Assembly: GCA_024636345.1 (NCBI GenBank)
Contig: JAGXHG010000020.1
Coordinates: 1 to 64,000, forward strand
Origin: Desulfobulbaceae bacterium
GTDB taxonomy: Bacteria > Desulfobacterota > Desulfobulbia > Desulfobulbales > Desulfocapsaceae
Reading direction: 5' to 3'
Length of the DNA: 64,000 nucleotides
A model generated the notes under the pieces. It was not told the origin of the DNA. It was given only the letters and a program-made list of their open reading frames with translations, and searched no databases. This document shows, piece by piece, positions 34,614 through 44,635 of this stretch. Each line of letters starts with the position of its first letter. Position 1 is the stretch's first letter. Both the position numbers and the translations under genes were made by a program.

Positions 34614-36350
34614 TTATTCAGGATACCAGTCGACCCCAATCCTCCGCACTACATTAAAACCACCACTCAGAACCTGACTATTTCGCAGACCGACACTGTC
34701 TAAAAAGCTCTGTATCTCAAATGAACGGGTTCCGGCATCGCAGAGGATAATCATGGTCTTATCAGCGGACAGCTCACGGTATCTGGCCCGCACTTCATTA
34801 TAGGGGACTGCCAACCATCGTTCTGACCCAAATTTCTCAACAAAGGGCCCAGTTTCTTTTAGGTGCCTGATATCAAGAGCAATCCAGTCCGGTTGCGTAC
34901 TGAAGTCCTCCATCCACAGCAGAAAAGAAATCACTGGAATCTTCCTAAGACGGCCATCACAGATATTATCAGCCACATAAGCTGCGGCATTGATGGAATC
35001 AATTGCCGCGGAGAAAGGCGGCGCATAGGCCATTTCCAGAGTCCCGAAATCATCAATCGTGGCTCCCGTACCGACAAGGGCTGCAGCCGCATCAATACGC
35101 GCCGAGATACCATCGCCCATTGGCCCGAATCCCTGAAGACCCAGGACCCGCCGTGTCCTCCGGTCAAAGACCATCTGGAAAACCACGTTATCAACTGTGG
35201 GAAAGAAATGAGCCCGGTCGGAAGGAGCAGTCAGAGCCACATCCGCGTCATAGCCCTCAGCCAGGGCAACATCAAGACTCAAGCCGGTGGCGCCGATACA
35301 GACGTCAAAAGCCTTCATGATAAAACTGCCCACTGCCCCCTTGAAGACAGAGGGAATGCCTGCCATATTATCGCCAACCACCCTTCCTTCCTTATTGGCA
35401 AGGGAACCAAGAGGTGCGTAGAATTTCTTCCCGGAGACCAGATGACGGACCTCGATGCAATCTCCGGCAGCATAGATAAAGGGATCCGAAGTCTGCATCC
35501 GCTCATTGACTACAATCGCACCCATGGGCGAGATCTGAAGTCCGGAATCACGCGCCAGTTCTGATCGGGGACGCACACCTGCGGCCATGATCACCAGATC
35601 GGCCTCTATGGTGCGGGCAGAAGTACGGACAGCTGTCACCTTGCCCTCCTCTCCCACAATCTCGGCAGCCCCTTCGCCCAGATGAACCGCCACCCCTTTT
35701 TCACGCAGGTGGCTGGCCAGCATGGCCGCCATGGGGAAATCAACGATACGGGGCAGGAGTTGAGGCATGAACTCAACCAACGTCGTCTCCACCCCCCACA
35801 GATCAGTCAAGGCCTCTGCCATCTCAACGCCGATGGCACCGCCGCCGATGACCACGGCACGCGACACCTTGCCGCCGGCTATTCTCTTCTTGATCTCAAT
35901 GGCCTTATGCAGATTACTGATGGTGAAAACGCCATCAAGTTCCACACCAGGAATCGGCAACACAAAAGGGCGGCTGCCAGTGGCTAGCATCAGTTTATCA
36001 TAAGCGATACTCTGTTGCGCCCCCGTCTCCACATGTTCAACAAGAACGATCTTATTTTTGCGATCAATGGACAGGGCACGAGTACGGGTCAGAGCATCCA
36101 CTCCTTTGGCATCTTTAAAGAAGTTTTCATTCCGTACCATATGGAAACTGGTCGAACGAAGCTCTGACTCATCAGACACGTCGCCAGAAACATAATAAGG
36201 AATGCCGCATCCGCCATAGGAGATGAGACTGTCCTCATCAATAATAGTCACCTGTGCGTCCTGCATCAAACGCTTGACCCGACATGCAGCCTTGGGGCCT
36301 GCTGCCACCCCTCCAATAATGACAATTTTCGCACCATTTTTTTCACTCAT
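34614..36350 (-). CDS. FAD pyridine-nucleotide disulfide reductase with rhodanese domain (CoA-disulfide reductase-like)
   Basis: 578 aa. FAD-binding IVIIGGVAAGPKAACRVKRL at residues 9-28, the single redox cysteine in SYGGCGIPYYVSG (about 44-56) as in CoA-disulfide reductases, NAD(P)-binding VVIGGGAIGVEMAEALTD, and the second FAD motif FIYAAGDCIEV. The dimerisation domain runs to about 455. The last ~110 residues are a rhodanese domain with the active cysteine in MIILCDAGTRSFEIQSFL. Such CoADR-Rhd proteins reduce CoA persulfide or polysulfide with NAD(P)H, a reaction suited to a sulfur-metabolising anaerobe. Alternative: NADH oxidase-like activity. Confidence 0.9.
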   Translation of the reverse strand: MSEKNGAKIVIIGGVAAGPKAACRVKRLMQDAQVTIIDEDSLISYGGCGIPYYVSGDVSDESELRSTSFHMVRNENFFKDAKGVDALTRTRALSIDRKNKIVLVEHVETGAQQSIAYDKLMLATGSRPFVLPIPGVELDGVFTISNLHKAIEIKKRIAGGKVSRAVVIGGGAIGVEMAEALTDLWGVETTLVEFMPQLLPRIVDFPMAAMLASHLREKGVAVHLGEGAAEIVGEEGKVTAVRTSARTIEADLVIMAAGVRPRSELARDSGLQISPMGAIVVNERMQTSDPFIYAAGDCIEVRHLVSGKKFYAPLGSLANKEGRVVGDNMAGIPSVFKGAVGSFIMKAFDVCIGATGLSLDVALAEGYDADVALTAPSDRAHFFPTVDNVVFQMVFDRRTRRVLGLQGFGPMGDGISARIDAAAALVGTGATIDDFGTLEMAYAPPFSAAIDSINAAAYVADNICDGRLRKIPVISFLLWMEDFSTQPDWIALDIRHLKETGPFVEKFGSERWLAVPYNEVRARYRELSADKTMIILCDAGTRSFEIQSFLDSVGLRNSQVLSGGFNVVRRIGVDWYPE

Positions 36351-36485
36351 ACTGTTTCTCCATATTCATACCTATTTAATAAAAACACCGAATTATAAAA
36401 GCGGTCCCAGCTCATTCTCCGAGGCAGGAGCGTGGAGATGTAAAGGGAAATAGTATTTTTTATCCATTGAGACGAACATCAACAA

Positions 36486-38036
36486 TCAAACTCCGGGCAA
36501 AACAATGGTAAAGGTTGTCCCCTCTCCCTCTTTGCTCTCAACCGCAATGGTTCCATGATGATGTTCGATAATATTGCGGCTTATGGCAAGACCAAGACCT
36601 GTTCCTCGGTTTTTATCGGAAAAGAAGGGCTTAAAGATCTGCTCTGCCTTTTCAGCAGACATTCCCTTGCCGTTGTCACGAACAATAATCTTCACGCTTC
36701 CCGTCGATCGCTCCTGCGCCGCCCCTGGCTCCCGTATCATTTGGCCATCCTTGGACGTCGCCAAACCAGCAGCTTCTCCTTTGGTGGTCGAGACCTGCAA
36801 CACCCCTTGATCATCCATGGCCTGCAGGCCATTCACCAAGATATTCAACAGAGCCCGATAGAACATATCCTGATCCAGTCCAATTGGGGGCAGAGCAGGG
36901 TCAAGCTCTGCCCGTAACTCGACATTTTTTTCTCGCGCATTGGGTTCAACAAACTGCAAGGCCTTGCAAACAACTGCGTTGACATCTACCCTCGACAACT
37001 TTGGTTCCTGGGGTCTTGCAAAATCGAGAAATTCCATGACGATATTATTCAGCCGTGTGGTCTCATCCACAATAATCCTGGCCAATTGTTCATTCCCTGG
37101 AGCCACCTTTTTAATTCTCTTTTCCAGAAGCTCAGCCGTACTTCTAATAATACCCAACGGACTTTTGATCTCATGGGAAACGGTAGCCACCATAGTTCCA
37201 AGATGAGCAAGCCGTTCTGACTGGTTCAATTTTTCTTCCAGACGAAGCCGCTCAGTGGCCCGAATCTCCATAAACCTGTCACCACGACTGACAATTGTAC
37301 GAAGAACAAGAAACAATACCGCCATAATAATGCTGGAAACCAGAATAATCCGTCCCTGCAATTCGATTATGGCACCGTACTCCTTGGAGAGATCCTGTGT
37401 AATTTCTATAACCCCCATGATCTGTGGACTGGCAGCCCCGCTGTTACTGACCTGACGAAAGGGGATGTAGGTCTTGAGCTGACATTGAACCGATGGAGAG
37501 CCTGGCATCAGACTCCAGAGGGAACCACTGAAGACAATTTGAGAAATGGGGCTGTTTTTCAAGGCCTTCTGATATTCAACACCTCCTACATCTTTCCTGC
37601 CTACGAGTTCCGGACGAGTCGAATAAGAGATAATATTGATACTGGAGTCATAGATGGTAACTGATTCAGTCTTAAGCCCCTGAGTGGCATTTTTAACGAT
37701 ACGATCCAGCATCTCAAACTGATCTGGATGACTAAGGGCAATTTTACCGAAACGAACAACAGTCGGCAGAACAAAGCTACGAAAAACCTGTTGATTCAGA
37801 TTTTCCGCCAGCAAGAGTGAATAATCCTCACTCTGCTCAAGCATGATCTTTCGGGCATGATTAGAGATAACCCAGGAGAGAATCAGGGTAAAGACAAGAA
37901 TAACCCCAAGACTGGTAAAAGAAAAATACTTGACCAGCTGAAAAGGACGCAAACCAGCCTGCATTTCCTCCCTCCGCAGGGGTTTTTCCACTGCCAACGA
38001 GATCATCTTTCCAGGCGGACTCTCATGATCAACCAT
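36486..38036 (-). CDS. membrane-bound sensor histidine kinase
   Basis: About 516 aa from the ATG at 38036; 11 more residues are possible from 38069. Two membrane segments (about 37-58, FTSLGVILVFTLILSWV; about 228-248, IILVSSIIMAVLFLVL) flank a ~165-residue periplasmic sensor domain (VTIYDSSINIISYSTRPELV). Then HisKA with H-box ATVSHEIKSPLGIIRS, and HATPase with NILVNGLQAMDD, RDNGKGMS, and RGTGLGLAISRNI. The domain layout is that of NtrB/ZraS-type kinases. No response regulator gene is adjacent, so its partner is unknown. Confidence 0.88.
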   Translation of the reverse strand: MVDHESPPGKMISLAVEKPLRREEMQAGLRPFQLVKYFSFTSLGVILVFTLILSWVISNHARKIMLEQSEDYSLLLAENLNQQVFRSFVLPTVVRFGKIALSHPDQFEMLDRIVKNATQGLKTESVTIYDSSINIISYSTRPELVGRKDVGGVEYQKALKNSPISQIVFSGSLWSLMPGSPSVQCQLKTYIPFRQVSNSGAASPQIMGVIEITQDLSKEYGAIIELQGRIILVSSIIMAVLFLVLRTIVSRGDRFMEIRATERLRLEEKLNQSERLAHLGTMVATVSHEIKSPLGIIRSTAELLEKRIKKVAPGNEQLARIIVDETTRLNNIVMEFLDFARPQEPKLSRVDVNAVVCKALQFVEPNAREKNVELRAELDPALPPIGLDQDMFYRALLNILVNGLQAMDDQGVLQVSTTKGEAAGLATSKDGQMIREPGAAQERSTGSVKIIVRDNGKGMSAEKAEQIFKPFFSDKNRGTGLGLAISRNIIEHHHGTIAVESKEGEGTTFTIVLPGV

Positions 38037-38125
38037 GATATTTCCATAATAAAATATCAAATGATTCAACCACGCAACAAAGAGAACCCTGCGAAACTCC
38101 GGTAACGGTCAAATACGAAACGCCA

Positions 38126-39877
38126 TCAATCATCACACACTCCACAACGCCTGCAAACATTGGTATCGCAGGCTATGGTGGCTTTTTCCGCAAAGGCCTT
38201 CATGTATTCATCCCATAGATATTGCTGTTTAATCCCGTGATCGACGATACTCCAGGGCAAAGGTTCATCACTCCCATATCCACGTATTGCATACTGTTCA
38301 GCTTGCAGATGGTTCTTGCGCATTGCCTGTTTCCATGAGAGCCCCTCTGTTGCCATATCAAACAAAACGGGGGCCAGCCTGCGATCTCCCCGTGCCAGTA
38401 CCGCCTGAAAGAGGACGTTTTCAGGTTTATCACAGGTCATACGAACATTGGCCTCTTTCTTCAGTCCCCTTTGTAAAAATTTAATCTTTTCCTTCAGTGC
38501 CCGCACAGCATCTGCCCCATCACGTGTTTCTCCTGGCGCAAGTCGCTCACTCACCCCAAAGGGATGAAACTGAAACGGAGTACATGGTTTGGGGGTGAAA
38601 CTGTTAACAGAAAGGGTAATTTCACAAAGCCGCCCTCGCTCCCGTCCTATGGGCTGGATTCGCTCCTTGATCCTCCGAATAAGCACCAGCATCTCTTCGA
38701 GATCTTCCAGCGTCTCTGTTGGCAGGCCAATCATCAGATACATCTTCAATTTATAAAGACCAGCACGGGCCAGAGCTTCCGCCGCCGCCAGCAAGTCGTC
38801 AGCGGTTAAACCCTTATTGATCACTCGGCGTAAACGCTCTGAAGCCCCGTCGGGCGCAATGGCCACACTCTTGAGCTGGCTTTTTTCAAGAAGACTCAAC
38901 AATGGCCCGGATATTCTATCAGCACGGAGAGAAGAAAAAGCAAGCGAACAACCACTGTCAAGAAGATAGCGGGAGAGGATGGTCAACGAATCATGATCCG
39001 CCATCTCCATCCCCAACAATCCGATACGATTTACCGCATCGGGACGCTCAGCCAGACCACTCAATACGGCATCGACATCCCACAGTCGAGGCGGCCGATA
39101 GATGAAACCGGCAGCACAGAATCGACACCCCCTTGAACAGCCCCGTCCAAGCTCGGTGAGATAGAGATCAGAAAACTCCGCATTCGGCGTCAGAAGTTGA
39201 GAGTGCGCCGCCTGGTCACAGGTCCTGGTCGTCACCTTTTGAATACGCTGTGGCAAACCAGGTGCAGGAGTATGTCCGGCAAATGAACCGTTCTGAGTAT
39301 ATCTCGGGGTATAGAGGGCGGGAGCATAACAGCCAGGAAACTCAAGGCTGACCTCTTTTAACAGATCAGCACGTCTTTCCTCTTTCATATGCAGGGCGAG
39401 GAAAGAGACCAGAGACGCCAGCACTGGCTCTGCCTCGCCAAGGACAAAGAGGTCAATAAAGGGGGCCAGAGGTTCAGGATTCATAAAGGTGGCAACACCT
39501 CCACAAACGACCAGTGGTTGTGAAGCACAAACTTTATCTTCCCGATTTTCAGCAAAAGGAGGAAGAGATCCGGCAAGAAGAAGCCGGACAAGGTTCAGAT
39601 AATCATGTTCAAAACTGATGGAAAAAAAAACCAGGGGGAAGTTGTCAAGAGTGCGGCCAGACTCTATCGATCGCAGCGGGGCATCTGTTCCGGAAAAGAA
39701 AAAACGTTCACAGACAATCCCTTCCATCTCGCCCAGCAGGGCATAAACCAGTTGAAATCCCAAGCTGGACATGCCAACAGAATAGGAATTGGGGTAAATC
39801 AGGGCAATTGGCAGCTGCCCTGTCCATTTCTTTAGATAGCTCCCTCTTTCAAGATCAAGTAGTGAGCGACGATCCAT
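38126..39877 (-). CDS. B12-binding-type radical SAM protein
   Basis: 583 aa from the ATG at 39877. The N-terminal ~190 residues look like the cobalamin-binding-like domain of this subfamily (IALIYPNSYSVGMSSLGFQL, LVVCGGVATFMNPEPLAPFI). The radical SAM motif is GRGCSRGCRFCAAGF, followed by EMADHDSLTILSRYLLDSG and VNSFTPKPCTPFQ. A C-terminal CDTNVCRRCGVCDD cluster probably binds another Fe-S centre. The reaction is not known for this subfamily. Fifteen upstream codons (to 39922) are open but come from a repeat-like sequence, so the shorter start is preferred. Confidence 0.85.
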   Translation of the reverse strand: MDRRSLLDLERGSYLKKWTGQLPIALIYPNSYSVGMSSLGFQLVYALLGEMEGIVCERFFFSGTDAPLRSIESGRTLDNFPLVFFSISFEHDYLNLVRLLLAGSLPPFAENREDKVCASQPLVVCGGVATFMNPEPLAPFIDLFVLGEAEPVLASLVSFLALHMKEERRADLLKEVSLEFPGCYAPALYTPRYTQNGSFAGHTPAPGLPQRIQKVTTRTCDQAAHSQLLTPNAEFSDLYLTELGRGCSRGCRFCAAGFIYRPPRLWDVDAVLSGLAERPDAVNRIGLLGMEMADHDSLTILSRYLLDSGCSLAFSSLRADRISGPLLSLLEKSQLKSVAIAPDGASERLRRVINKGLTADDLLAAAEALARAGLYKLKMYLMIGLPTETLEDLEEMLVLIRRIKERIQPIGRERGRLCEITLSVNSFTPKPCTPFQFHPFGVSERLAPGETRDGADAVRALKEKIKFLQRGLKKEANVRMTCDKPENVLFQAVLARGDRRLAPVLFDMATEGLSWKQAMRKNHLQAEQYAIRGYGSDEPLPWSIVDHGIKQQYLWDEYMKAFAEKATIACDTNVCRRCGVCDD

Positions 39878-39879
39878 AT

Positions 39880-39991
39880 CAGGGAACAGGGAACAGACTG
39901 CCGGAAGCAGGGATGAAGTCAAATCTCCTGCAACCTGTTACCTCTCTCCTGTCACCTCTCTCCTGAAGTCGGCCTCCTGTCACCTTTCTCC
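39880..39991. repeat. short purine-rich direct repeats between ftsZ and the radical SAM gene
   Basis: The gap contains three imperfect copies of a unit reading CTCTCCTGTCACCT on the plus strand (near 39942-39985) and, next to them, a double CAGGGAA (39881-39894). The repeats resemble ribosome sites on the minus strand (AGGAGAGAGGT). They look like a short unstable intergenic repeat and give no gene. Confidence 0.5.
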
Positions 39992-41218
39992 TCAATTTGC
40001 CTTTTTCCGAAGATATGTTGGGGTCTCCAGATAATCCTCATTCCAAGGCCGCGATTCTTTCTGGCTACGTCCGACCTCTTTACGGGACGAGGAAACACCG
40101 AGATTATCAAAACCTTCAAAATTAGATTGCAGCAGAGGGGTGACAAAAGTTGGCCGCGGGTTGGTAGGAGCCGGTGCGGCAGGGGTCTCTTGCATAGAAG
40201 CAACCTTCACTGTCTTACGAGGTTCATCCATCAAGGTGATCGGCTCATTTTTTTTGACTACATTGCCTATTCCTGTTGCAATAACAGTAACACGCAATTC
40301 ATCACCAAGGGTTTCATCATAAAGCACTCCCAGAACCACCTTGGCATCCTCATCCACCTTACTTTGAATGAGAGCCGATACCTCCATATATTCAGCCAGA
40401 GTCAAACTCTCTTGTGTTGCCGAAACATTGATAATTAAGCCGCGGGCACCATCTATCCCCACATCTTCAAGAAGTTGATTATCAATGGCCCGCTTGGCCG
40501 CCTCGGTGGCCCTGTTTTCGCCAACGGCAGCGCCGGACCCCATGATGGCAGGCCCCACTTCCCGCATGACTGTGCGCAGATCTGCAAAATCAGCATTAAT
40601 CATTCCCGGCACATTGATCAGGTCAGTGATCCCCTTAACCGCCTGTAACAGAACAAGATCGGCCATAACGAGCATGTCGGCAAGTCTGGTATTTTTCTGC
40701 ATCAGAGAGAGAAGCCGATCATTGGGAACAGTAATGATCGTATCCGCATACTTCCGCAGTTCTTCCCAACCTGCTTCGGCATTGCGCATCCGGGACTTAC
40801 CTTCAAAATGAAACGGTTTGGTCACCACTGCTACAGTGAGCGCACCCATCTCCTTACTCACTTTGGCTACAACGGGGGCAGCACCTGTTCCGGTACCACC
40901 GCCAAGCCCGGCTGCAACAAAGACCATATCACTGCCTTTCAGAGCCTTCTTGAGTTCCTCGAGTGATTCATGAGCGGCCTGGGCACCAATATCCGGATCA
41001 GTACCTGCCCCCAACCCTTTGGTGATACTGGGCCCGATCTGCAGACAGATATCCGCAAGAGACTGGTTCAGGGCCTGCTTATCCGTATTGGCCACAATAA
41101 ACTCAACACCCTGCAGCTTATTGTTAACCATGGTGTTGATGGCATTCCCACCGCCCCCACCGACACCAATAACCTTTACCACTGCAACACCTTCTGTTTC
41201 CGCCATTCTAAACGGCAT
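39992..41218 (-). CDS. ftsZ: cell division GTPase FtsZ
   Basis: 408 aa. Tubulin-type GTP-binding loops: [15 protein letters not shown] (T1), [20 protein letters not shown] (T4), and the T7 loop with [11 protein letters not shown]. The C-terminal linker is about 70 residues and ends in [11 protein letters not shown], which corresponds to the conserved tail that binds FtsA and other partners. It polymerises into the cytokinetic ring at the membrane. It is the last dcw gene, 119 bases after ftsA. AGGGGTGAG precedes the ATG. All GTPase features look intact, unlike the degenerate FtsI-like protein upstream. Confidence 0.98.
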   Translation of the reverse strand: MPFRMAETEGVAVVKVIGVGGGGGNAINTMVNNKLQGVEFIVANTDKQALNQSLADICLQIGPSITKGLGAGTDPDIGAQAAHESLEELKKALKGSDMVFVAAGLGGGTGTGAAPVVAKVSKEMGALTVAVVTKPFHFEGKSRMRNAEAGWEELRKYADTIITVPNDRLLSLMQKNTRLADMLVMADLVLLQAVKGITDLINVPGMINADFADLRTVMREVGPAIMGSGAAVGENRATEAAKRAIDNQLLEDVGIDGARGLIINVSATQESLTLAEYMEVSALIQSKVDEDAKVVLGVLYDETLGDELRVTVIATGIGNVVKKNEPITLMDEPRKTVKVASMQETPAAPAPTNPRPTFVTPLLQSNFEGFDNLGVSSSRKEVGRSQKESRPWNEDYLETPTYLRKKAN

Positions 41219-41337
41219 AATCTCACCCCTGAGTACGATTTGCCAAAGCCCCCTGTTTTTTGCAGGCTTGTTAATAACAATATCACCAGATAGAATATAG
41301 CACCTGCTGACACTCGCTTAAACAAAAATCATCAAGA

Positions 41338-42609
41338 TCACATGATTTTTTTCATCAACATCTTCATGCGCCCGAACATCGAAGAATCACCACTTATTCT
41401 CTGCACCCGATGCTTACGACCATACATGACCAGACCGACAGCAGTCGTGCAGCGCGGGGTATGAACCTCTTCAACCAGCCCTCCAATCTTCACCGGATAT
41501 CCGATTCGTACCGGCAGATCAAATATCTGTTCGGCAAGATCCACCAGATTAGCCAGCAAAGCTGTTCCACCAGTAATTACTACCCCGCCGTGGATCTTGT
41601 TTTTTTTCCCTGAATGAATAAGTTCCTGGTTAACCATCTCCAGGATTTCCACAATACGGGCCTGCAAAATATCCACAAGGACCTTCTGGGTCACCTTACG
41701 TGGTTCCCGATCGCCTACGGTCGGCACATCAACCACGTGATTCGGTTTAATCAATGAGGCGATAGCACTGCCATAATCCTCCTTTAAGCGCTCAGCCTCC
41801 TGGAGTGGCGTCCGCAATCCCACCGACAGGTCGTTGGTCAGGTTATGTCCACCAAGACCTATCTCACAGGTATGCCTGATAGTCCCGTCGCAGAAGACCG
41901 CAAGATCGGTGGTACCGCCTCCGATATCGACAAGGGCCACCCCCAGCTCCATTTCATCGGCACTGAGTACGGCATAGGCTGAGGCGATGGATTCCAGCAC
42001 CATATCCAACACCTCCAAGCCTGCTTTCCGACAACAGGTATAGAGATTATGCACGGCGGCCATATCAGCGGTCACAATATGCACATTTGTGACAAGACGG
42101 ACACCGGTCATTCCCAAAGGGTTCTGAATTCCAGTATGATCATCTACCATATACTCCTGAGGCAGGACATGAATAATCTGCTGATTTTCAGAGATCTTCA
42201 CGGTCTTGGCCGCCACAATCACATCTTCAACATCCGCTTCTTTGATCTCTCTGCCGTTAATGGCCAGGATTCCTGGACTGTTAAACCCTTTAATATGATT
42301 ACCGGCAATTCCCACATAGACAGTATGCAGTTCGCATCCGGCCGCTTCTTCCGCCTGCTCCACGGCCTGCCGTATAGACTTTACGGTTGACTCGATATTG
42401 ACCACAATCCCTTTTTTCAACCCCACTGAGGGCGCAGTACCAACACCGATAATGTCCACCCCATCATCGAATACCTCGCCCACGACGCAGCATATCTTCG
42501 TGGTTCCAATATCGAGCCCAGCCACGACCTCACCTGGTGCCCGTCTCTCAGGAGCCTGCTCCACGTCAACCACTGGTACTCTATCACTCATTTCATTTAT
42601 TTCATTCAT
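41338..42609 (-). CDS. ftsA: cell division protein FtsA
   Basis: 423 aa, actin-like: phosphate-1 AGLDIGTTKICCVVGEV (about residues 30-46), phosphate-2 LVDIGGGTTDLAVF, adenosine motif GVVITGGTALLANL. The 1C domain region is present between. The C-terminus, MFGRMKMLMKKIM, is a short basic amphipathic helix that would anchor FtsZ to the membrane. It lies between ftsQ and ftsZ as in most bacteria. The first residues MNEINEMSDR offer two in-frame ATGs. Confidence 0.96.
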   Translation of the reverse strand: MNEINEMSDRVPVVDVEQAPERRAPGEVVAGLDIGTTKICCVVGEVFDDGVDIIGVGTAPSVGLKKGIVVNIESTVKSIRQAVEQAEEAAGCELHTVYVGIAGNHIKGFNSPGILAINGREIKEADVEDVIVAAKTVKISENQQIIHVLPQEYMVDDHTGIQNPLGMTGVRLVTNVHIVTADMAAVHNLYTCCRKAGLEVLDMVLESIASAYAVLSADEMELGVALVDIGGGTTDLAVFCDGTIRHTCEIGLGGHNLTNDLSVGLRTPLQEAERLKEDYGSAIASLIKPNHVVDVPTVGDREPRKVTQKVLVDILQARIVEILEMVNQELIHSGKKNKIHGGVVITGGTALLANLVDLAEQIFDLPVRIGYPVKIGGLVEEVHTPRCTTAVGLVMYGRKHRVQRISGDSSMFGRMKMLMKKIM

Positions 42610-42615
42610 CAGCTT

Positions 42616-43668
42616 TCAACCCGATCCGCTGTGTGCCACCAGCACCTTATTCTCCAAATAATCCATACGGATATACGCAACATCTGCAATGGTCATTCCC
42701 TGCTCTGTTTCTTTATACAAAACCTCCAGCACCCTTTTCAAACGACTGTATTTCGTTCTGACAGCACCGAAACCAAAATAAATGGGAAAGGGGTAATCAG
42801 CCAGATAGATGGTCATCCCCGCATCTCGGTCAACATGGATCTCAGAAAGATTCTGGAACGGTAAATTAGGATTATTCTGTCTGACAAGTTTGAGCAAGGC
42901 CAATGCCTCACTGATCATCTCCGGCCGACCTCCATCGCTACTTCCGCCATCCTTGTCTCGCACGGCATTAGACCGCCCCTGGCCGTAATTTCCCTTTGCC
43001 TCAAGGCCGGTTATAACCGGAAGATCCATGTCCTGACCCGGCTCAACCGGCGCAAACACAACTCCGCTCTTATCCAAATAAAAAAACTGCCTGCCGCCAG
43101 GGACATCCTGAGTAATCAAAGCCTCAGCCGCATATTCCTTAATAGAGACTATAACCACATCGGGCCAGTCACGCGTAACCTCTACCGCCGCTATCCATGG
43201 GTGCGCTTTGAGAATGGCCGCAATATGTTCCGGATTGACCCTGACCAGACTGGCTTGGTACCTGATGCCTGTAAGTTCACGAATCATGGCCGGAGAGGTC
43301 TTCCGGCAACCGTTAATGCTAATTTCCTGAATCTTGAAAATGTTCATGCCTGACACAGCATTCAACAACGGTGAATAGAGCAGGAACACTAACAGTACGA
43401 CAAAAGCCAGAAGACATACCGAAATAAGCCCCCTCGGCGTTTTCCTTTTTGCCACAACAGGCACCCGCTTCAAGTCCTTACGTTTGGACGATCTCTGAAA
43501 CCGTGCTCGTAGGCTGCTGACTATCCCGCCACGTTTCTGATTTTGAACAGCAGACCTTGAGGTAAATACAGGTTGATTCCCACGGCCCGCAATACCACCA
43601 CGAACACTTCTGTTTCTCTTCTTAGGTAAGCGAAAGAGAGATCCTATATTTTTCAGAGAGTTCAACAC
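42616..43668 (-). CDS. ftsQ: cell division protein FtsQ
   Basis: 350 aa from the GTG at 43668, which has GAAGGG about nine bases upstream; the frame is open to 43740 inside murB. A basic cytoplasmic tail is followed by one membrane segment (SVCLLAFVVLLVFLLYSPLL) and a POTRA domain (IQEISINGCRKTSPAMIREL, AHPWIAAVEVTRDWPDVVIV), then the beta domain. FtsQ links the early and late divisome through FtsB/FtsL. It is intact, so the divisome scaffold is kept. Confidence 0.9.
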   Translation of the reverse strand: MLNSLKNIGSLFRLPKKRNRSVRGGIAGRGNQPVFTSRSAVQNQKRGGIVSSLRARFQRSSKRKDLKRVPVVAKRKTPRGLISVCLLAFVVLLVFLLYSPLLNAVSGMNIFKIQEISINGCRKTSPAMIRELTGIRYQASLVRVNPEHIAAILKAHPWIAAVEVTRDWPDVVIVSIKEYAAEALITQDVPGGRQFFYLDKSGVVFAPVEPGQDMDLPVITGLEAKGNYGQGRSNAVRDKDGGSSDGGRPEMISEALALLKLVRQNNPNLPFQNLSEIHVDRDAGMTIYLADYPFPIYFGFGAVRTKYSRLKRVLEVLYKETEQGMTIADVAYIRMDYLENKVLVAHSGSG

Positions 43669-43702
43669 TTTTTTTAGCCCTTCACCATACGTCAACAAAG
43701 AT

Positions 43703-44635
43703 TCAGAGAAAATGAACTTCCGGTTCAAGCACAACTCCACTGTCCTCCTGGACCTTGAGCCGCACTTTTTCCATCAACGCCAAGACATCGGCAGCCGTAG
43801 CCCCACCGCTATTCACCAGAAAATTAGCATGAACGGGTGACACCATGGCGCCTCCAACCCTGAGCCCCTTCAGACCACTGGCCTCTATAAGGCGACCTGC
43901 TGCGTCTCCTTCCGGATTTTTAAAAAAAGATCCGGCATTGGGCTCTCCCTTAGGTTGCTTCATCCTGCGCTTTGCACGATACGACTGACAGAGGTTTCGT
44001 ACCTGTTCCTGATCCGCCACCACACAGTATAATTCCACCCCCACCACCACCCTATCTTTTTCTGTACGATAATGGTCATGCCAGGTTCGATAGCCAAATT
44101 TGAGCTCTGCTCGCGGCAGAGTACAGACTTGACCTGATGAGCTGACACACGTGACGGAAGCAAGGACCTCAGCCAGTTCTCGCCCCCAGGCCCCGGCATT
44201 CATGATCACTGCGCCCCCAATCGTCCCTGGAATTCCAGCCGCAAATTCGACTCCCGAAAGGCCTTGATCCACGTACCAGTCAACAAGACGGGTAAGGCTG
44301 CATGCGGCTCCAGCCTGAATGACACCCCCGCCCTTCCCTGCTCCATCTCTACGGGTAATAGAAGTAAATCCTTTGCCCAAGATAAGGACAACCCCGTCAA
44401 ATCCGGTATCACTCACCAACAGGTTGGTTCCCCGACCAATAACACGCCACTCGATCTTCTGCTTCTTGAAAAACACAAGTAATTTTTGAAGCTCAACAAT
44501 GCTCTCGACCGTTATCAAGGCTGCAGCAGGACCACCTATAGCAAAGGAGGTATAACCTTTCAATGGGCAATCCCATAGTACAGGGCTGCTTACCAGCGAT
44601 ACCAGCTCCTTCTTCAGTTCACTATCCATACCCAC
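43703..44635 (-). CDS. murB: UDP-N-acetylenolpyruvoylglucosamine reductase
   Basis: 310 aa. FAD-binding segments YTSFAIGGPAAALI and GRGTNLLVSDTGFDGVVL, AAGIPGTIGGAVIMNAGAWG, the catalytic Ser in EPNAGSFFKNP, and the C-terminal Glu in LEPEVHFL. It is MurB type I/IIb-like and reduces UDP-GlcNAc-enolpyruvate to UDP-MurNAc with NADPH in the cytoplasm. It starts with GTG immediately after the murC stop codon. Confidence 0.96.
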   Translation of the reverse strand: MGMDSELKKELVSLVSSPVLWDCPLKGYTSFAIGGPAAALITVESIVELQKLLVFFKKQKIEWRVIGRGTNLLVSDTGFDGVVLILGKGFTSITRRDGAGKGGGVIQAGAACSLTRLVDWYVDQGLSGVEFAAGIPGTIGGAVIMNAGAWGRELAEVLASVTCVSSSGQVCTLPRAELKFGYRTWHDHYRTEKDRVVVGVELYCVVADQEQVRNLCQSYRAKRRMKQPKGEPNAGSFFKNPEGDAAGRLIEASGLKGLRVGGAMVSPVHANFLVNSGGATAADVLALMEKVRLKVQEDSGVVLEPEVHFL

